Notes under the pieces: model-generated
Told to the model about the DNA's origin: nothing
What the model saw: the letters and a program-made list of their open reading frames with translations, nothing else
Databases searched by the model: none
Source of the DNA: Arthonia radiata
Lineage: Eukaryota; Ascomycota; Arthoniomycetes; Arthoniales; Arthoniaceae
Length of the DNA stretch: 64,000 bases
NCBI GenBank assembly: GCA_002989075.1
Contig: PSQN01000017.1
Location: forward strand, 2,177,453-2,241,452
Reading direction: 5' to 3'
Position numbers and translations under genes: made by a program
Part shown: in pieces, positions 59,190 through 64,000 of the stretch
Layout of the letters: the number at the start of each line of letters is the position of its first letter
Numbering within the stretch: position 1 is the stretch's first letter

Positions 59190-61675
59190 ATGTCCAGCAA
59201 GGCAAAGAAGCTACCGTGTATCAATTGTCGCCAAGTGAGTTTATAGCCTTTGCATTCTTTTTCTAAATGTCACGCATGAGGCTCCCCCTAAGTCGGGAGC
59301 TTGTGTTTCTTGGAAAAAAAGGCTCGAGCAATTCTTGATTGTAGGCTAGGCAGGATGCATTGTGCTGACGATCTTACTTTTAGCAAAAAGTACGCATGGC
59401 ATCCAGCCTTCATTTACGAGTCAATGATTGTTACGGACTGTTGATGACCATGCTAGGCACGATGTGATATCGACTTGGCCTCGGGTAAGCCATGCTCGAG
59501 ATGCGATCGCCTAAAGCAAGTTTGCCAAACGAGCTCAGAGTACAAGCGGCAGACGAAGCGCCGGTATGTATGGCCTGAAGCCGGCCATCACATTATGCCG
59601 CTGACCAAGCTGTAGCCGAGCCGATGGAGAAAGCTCACAGCATACGGTCAACGCTCAAAGTGTTGACAGTGGATTCGGCGAGGAGTTGATCAATGGAAGT
59701 CATGATGGTTCCCTAACTCCTGGTGCCCACTATGAACTTAGCACGAGACCTGCTTCGAGTCATGCACGGCTCTTGGATGGCATCGAAGTTCCTCCGCGTG
59801 TGGTCGAGGAGACCTTTTCAGTCTTTTTCAACAGGTAAGTTGGCAAGTGACTCAACGAAAGCGAGGAACGGCAAGCATTGGCGTGTAGCCACTTGCTATG
59901 CACCATCATTCCTCGATCGTAAGCCGCCGCCGCCGTGATGTCGAAGACGCTTATGCGTTCATCAAAGACACCAGATCGGACTTGGGGGCGATGATGCTGG
60001 AGCGTCAGTTGTCGCAAGCCAAGCCATAACAACACCTACCACTATGCTTTCCCAAGGTTCGGGGTTCCGCCGCGCTTCGGGACTCTGTCAAGGCGATTTG
60101 ACTCCTGGATTCTTATGCTTACTTGTCCTTAATTAGGTATCATGACTTCATGCCAATACTAGAGCGAACGAAAGAACCTCAAGAGTATTACGAGAGCTCA
60201 CAGTTCCTATATTGGACCATACTGGCAATCGGAGGCAGATCATCTAAGCACACTGTGCTGACATACGATATACCACGAAAAGTCAATGACCTTGCCGTGG
60301 AATCTATGAAATATCGCGAGGAATATTTGGAATCCATCAGGGGACTACTTCTTCTACTGACATGGCCTGTAAGCGCGGGGTGCCCAGCAGATCACTTCGC
60401 GTTTGCAGGCGCTGCGGTACACATGGCGATGGCCATAGGGCTGCATGTTCCCATATCGAGCCAAGATTTCGCCGCTTCGAAGATAACGCTCACGGAAGCT
60501 GAAGTCAATGAGCGAGCCGAGCTTTGGACACATTGCTTGGTTGCTCACGGTCGAATGTGCAGCATAAAGGGCATTGCTGCTATGACCGGTCACGCTATCG
60601 GCAGCGATCCTGATGCGCTTAGCACCATCGACGCTCGGCTGTCTTCGCGTCTGGCGTTTTCCTCGAGACTGCACCGCATTGTCATGAGGTGTAGTCTTGC
60701 TATGCAGAAGAACGGTCTCAGAATACTTTCAGCAGATCAAGAGCGAGCGCTGGGCATACTTATCCGCGTATTCTCTGATCAGCTGGATGAAATGGCGCGC
60801 GAGATCAATTCAGGTCAGCCTACTAACAATGCCTCACTGTAGCCGTGCTGACCTCTTCAGTAGATTATGAAAGCTTTGTGCACGCCGTTGCTCAGCTCCA
60901 GTGCCAGTCTTTTCTCTTTTTCAAAATGCACGAGCCTATTGATGTTGAGAGCTTGGTTTCCCTCAATACGATATGTTGTCGCATCATAAGGCTTGCTACC
61001 AGCCTTGACGAAGCTGACGGATTTCTACCGGTGGCGCCGATTTACCACCGCTTCGGCATTCTCGTCGCTGCTTGTGTCTTACTCAGGCTGCTGAAAAGCC
61101 CTTTCTCCAAGTACCTCACTTCAGAGAGCACGCAATGCTTTCAGTGCGCAGTCGACATGGCAAGTCGGCTTTCCAGAACTGCGGGAGACACACCCCACAG
61201 ATACGCGACTGCTTTAAGCCAACTCTGGGGCAGCACGAAAGCATTTAGGAAAACAGATGGTTCCGAGTATTTAGGCTTGCGCTTGAGGACGCGGTTGACG
61301 ATGAGTGTTGTTCTTGGTACGTTGATTCTTCAGCGAAGGTCATTTCCCATAAATCTACACTTGCTGACGAGATCATCAGACGCCTCCTGGTGGTGGAAAG
61401 CAGAGTTTCAGAGCGGACCAGAACCTCGTAAGGACCGGCTTGACACTGGAGCTCACGATACCACTGCCATGCTACCATCGCATCCAACGGAGGAAGGTCC
61501 ACAGAGCACTGCTTTTGATGACCGATGGCTGGACTCTAACGACGGCAGCCAAGACTTGAACATCTTCAACGATCCTTTGCTTGCACAATTTGGCTTCGGC
61601 ACTCAGTTCGAGAACGATCTGTTCATTGGTTGGCCGCAGATGTGCTACGATTTTGGTCATCAGTATACGACTTGA
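59190..61675 (+). CDS. Zn2Cys6 transcription factor with a 6-nt microexon
   Basis: A fungal binuclear zinc-cluster regulator. Seven exons (59190-59234, 59384-59389, 59457-59563, 59616-59834, 60137-60813, 60861-61316, 61380-61675) total exactly 602 codons. The DNA-binding cluster is built from three exons: CINCRQ, then QK from the six-base exon CAAAAA, then ARCDIDLASGKPCSRCDRL with a VC ending. Without the microexon the spacing C-x2-C-x6-C is broken; with it, the spacing is canonical. A linker leads to VVEETFSVFFNRYHDFMPIL, the start of the fungal-specific TF domain. SSQFLYWTILAIGGR, a LLLLTWPV segment and a second half ending in SWWWKAEFQSG follow. The intron at 59835-60136 is long (302 nt) and could hide a further exon. 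Target genes are unknown. Confidence 0.85.
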
Positions 61676-62077
61676 GTGGTAAAATGGGTGAGGCATCGTG
61701 ATAGCGAAGTGCTGCTCGGCTACAGGAAAGCATTGGCGTGAAACTCTGCCGATATGATGATAGACATCTGGATTCGACATCGAGAGCAGCGTCTAGCGCT
61801 CACTTGGGAAGATTATTTGCGATGCAGTTCACGATAGAACTTGCATGCGCACGCTATCTCCATCGAAGATATCCACCCAATTCACGTCACACAACTTTAA
61901 CCTAGCGTGGCAGTGACTGGGATAGCCGTTGCCAGCAATCGAGCTAGCAGCCCTACATCCAATGCACCGTCCCTGCGAACGTTGACGTCCAGACTTTTTA
62001 CTCAATACAGCCTCGTACCTCTCTCCTTTCCTCTTCGTCAGCATGGAGGCCGGGGAGACACTTCAAAAATCCAAAGG
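61676..62077. other. intergenic
   Basis: About 400 bp between the transcription factor stop and the next start. Nothing recognised. Confidence 0.4.
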
Positions 62078-63685
62078 ATGTCGATGACGGCTTTGGAACA
62101 TGCCAATGCGTTCTTGCGCGGCTACAAGAGATGGTTTGGTCTCGTTGCTTTCGTTCTTCTTCTTACGGTGTTGTTACCGAGGCGCGATAGCAGTCCAGGT
62201 ACCGTGCGTAAGGTACGTGAAGAGTTTCATGGCTTAATACTTCGACATGGTGCAAGCACTGACATTGGTGATCTGCAAGCATGTAGGAGCTTTAATCGGT
62301 AACGTGGATTACAGCCCGTACTCACAAATCAATGGTTTCGAGCATTTCAAGCAGACGCCAGACTGCAGCATGGACTCATTGCAATTGTACCGTCCCACCA
62401 AGGCATTATGTCGGGAGCGTGCGAGCCTGATGAGTGCGATGTCCGAGGGCGGACGCATTGGGTTTGATGCACCGTATCAGACACGTGACTGTGGTGAGTA
62501 CTTCCTGAATCCGTCCGTACAGCAGAAAACCCCAGGATAAAATGTGCGGTGATGAACGAGCCTTCTGCAAAAATTCCAGACGAGTTCAAGAGCATGTATC
62601 ATCAATCTGGCTGAGGAACAGACACAATTATCGAAACTTCTACCACTGCAGCAACAGCATTCCAAATTGCACACCCCATGCTGCTCGTTCGGTTCGGATG
62701 CATTGACTTGTGGTGCTCACCACTAACGATTACACTAGACATGCGCTGGTTCACCACCCCCGAACTCTGCACCATCCTCTCCCGCTTCTCCGCCGTCCAT
62801 ATCGTCGGAGACAGCATGATGCGGCACCTTGCACAATCCATCAATCTCCTCCTGCGCGAGGACCTACCCAACGGAGCTCGCTCAACCTGGCGCTCAGGCA
62901 ACCCCGACAAGCTCGACTGCACCTGCCACACGCTCTTCGACAACCACGACTGCGACACCGAAGGCTTTGTCGCCATCGGCACCGATGCGGTCTATACGTA
63001 TGACGCGCCTTCGATGAAGTGCCCACAGTCAACCACCGCGGTCGTCGATTTCTTGCCAAGTACCAAGGACCCTCCGCAACCGCGCGAGATCGAGGACTTT
63101 AAGAAGCAGATCAAGAGCAATGGGAAAGGCGAGGCCTTCGTTTTCGGCCAGGGCGGCTGGGATGACTTCGAGATCGAGCCAGCACAGCGATGGGTCAATG
63201 CATTTGAAACCGCGCTGGGCGAAGCGATCAAAGGCTTCGAACCGCCGCCTCCGCCAGTACCACCCGCACCTGAGAAGGGCGTGGACCCCTCGAAAGCGTC
63301 AGACGCGGGTCACACGACTGGCGTCCACCTCAACAAAGCCCGTCGCGCCAGCCCCGCTTCCGAAGACGACTGGCGCACCGAATTCATCAAGAAGCCCCGC
63401 GCAAAGGACCTCCCGCACCGCCTCTGGATCAGCCCGAACGCGCAGGGCCTGCACAAGAACCCGTTCTTCGTGCTGGGCCAGAACAACATCAAGCTCATGA
63501 CGTTCGAGCGGGACATGCGGGCGTGGCTGGACTTCCGCGGGTTCGACGTGCTGGGGATGTTCAATCTGACGGTGCAGAGCGAGAGCCTGGATGGGACGCA
63601 CGCGAGCATGGAGGCAAATTTGGTGAAGGCGATGATGGTGTTTAATTGGTTGGATTGGGCGGGGAGGGAGGAGGAGGGGGCCTGA
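62078..63685 (+). CDS. single-pass membrane GDS/DxxH acyl-esterase-like protein (PC-esterase/TBL-like)
   Basis: A putative Golgi- or ER-membrane carbohydrate O-acyltransferase or esterase resembling the PC-esterase/TBL group. Three exons (62078-62198, 62287-62493, 62739-63685) join in phase to 424 residues. An N-terminal signal anchor is seen in KRWFGLVAFVLLLTVLLP. Exon 2 has cysteines in TPDCSMDSL and TKALCRE. The junction gives TRDCDMRWFTTPELC. The nucleophile motif is in VHIVGDSMMRHLAQS, and the C-terminal catalytic pair is in LDGTHASMEANL (D-x-x-H). A proline-rich run (FEPPPPPVPPAPEKG) sits in a probable insertion. The DxxH near the end and GDS near the start are spaced as in the family. 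The real substrate is unknown. The ATG at 62078 precedes the anchor by about 20 residues. Confidence 0.7.
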
Positions 63686-63917
63686 ATGGCATTGGTGACT
63701 GTGTTGGGACATTGTAAAGCTACGTGCTATCGCGTGGCGGCACGTGTCAGTGGTAGGAAAAGCGTGGAGGTGCACTCGTCTTGTGCCATCGGGATTGTTT
63801 GGCGCTGTTCGTATCTTCTGGGCTCGTCTCTTCCTTTTGTGTCATTGCATCGCTTCCCTGTAGTACTGTGTGTGGATAGCATTGCCCTGCGTCGGATTCG
63901 CTCTGCGACAATGTCGT
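63686..63917. other. intergenic
   Basis: Downstream flank of the esterase-like gene leading into the terminal repeat. No gene was seen. Confidence 0.4.
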
Positions 63918-63998
63918 TCACAGACAGCCTCGCTTACAGACGGCATCCTCACAGGCAGTATCGCTTACAGACAGACAGTATTGCTTACGGACGGCATC
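63918..63998. repeat. degenerate short tandem repeat at the window end
   Basis: About five imperfect units of the form TCGCTTACAGACGGCATC, with shortened versions such as TCACAGGCAGTA. The array reaches the window edge and may continue beyond it. Confidence 0.6.
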
Positions 63999-64000
63999 AC

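Noticed and set aside
59723-60035. Short frames on both strands within the Zn2Cys6 gene
   Set aside because: They lie over exon 4 and the 302-nt intron; the spliced model with exact codon sum explains the region better.

Overview
The window looks like ordinary euchromatin of a filamentous ascomycete. It carries short introns of about 45-110 nt with GTAAGT/GTATGT donors and CTGAC/CTAAC branch sites. It also carries fungus-specific genes: a NoxB-type NADPH oxidase, Clr2, a Zn2Cys6 regulator, an HRD3-type protein and a SYLF protein. The gene set fits Pezizomycotina, and my guess is Dothideomycetes (inference only). I saw no transposon, CRISPR array, rRNA or convincing tRNA.

Layout. 1-9.1 kb (all minus): 5' end of an MFS transporter, an Rtc3/SBDS-like small protein, an amino-acid permease, and the silencing factor Clr2. 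9.7-17.2 kb: HRD3/SEL1L ERAD protein, TDG/MUG-type DNA glycosylase, NoxB, and a small four-helix membrane protein. 17.5-23.4 kb: the SWR1 ATPase, divergent from the complex I subunit NDUFB8. 24-25.5 kb: an unrecognised minus-strand gene. 26.8-34.6 kb: an arrestin-related adaptor with a PPEY motif, a HAD hydrolase, an unrecognised serine-rich protein, prohibitin-1, and QCR8. 45-63.7 kb: PEX4, RRP46, NAD kinase, a SYLF-domain protein, an SDR, RRP7, NUP85, a Zn2Cys6 regulator, and a GDS/DxxH acyl-esterase-like membrane protein.

The most unusual part is 35.1-44.0 kb, a head-to-tail run of nine small minus-strand genes I cannot assign to known families. Five of them (35.1-39.6 kb) are clearly paralogues. 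They have two membrane segments, a loop signature of the type F-x-G-x-P-x-R-P-W, and in four copies an acidic D-[VI]-E-M-Q motif near the N terminus, placed next to a PPxY motif in three. Four of the five also share a 13-bp element 185-207 bp upstream of the ATG. Two further genes in the run (42.5-44.0 kb) carry PPxY motifs with different membrane domains. PPxY is the ligand of WW-domain ubiquitin ligases such as Rsp5/NEDD4, and an arrestin-type adaptor with the same motif lies about 8 kb away. This suggests, as inference only, an expanded family of membrane adaptors or substrates for such a ligase.

Most exon models below were built by hand from reading frame, splice consensus and protein-family continuity. 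Where all exons are inside the window, their summed lengths are multiples of three.
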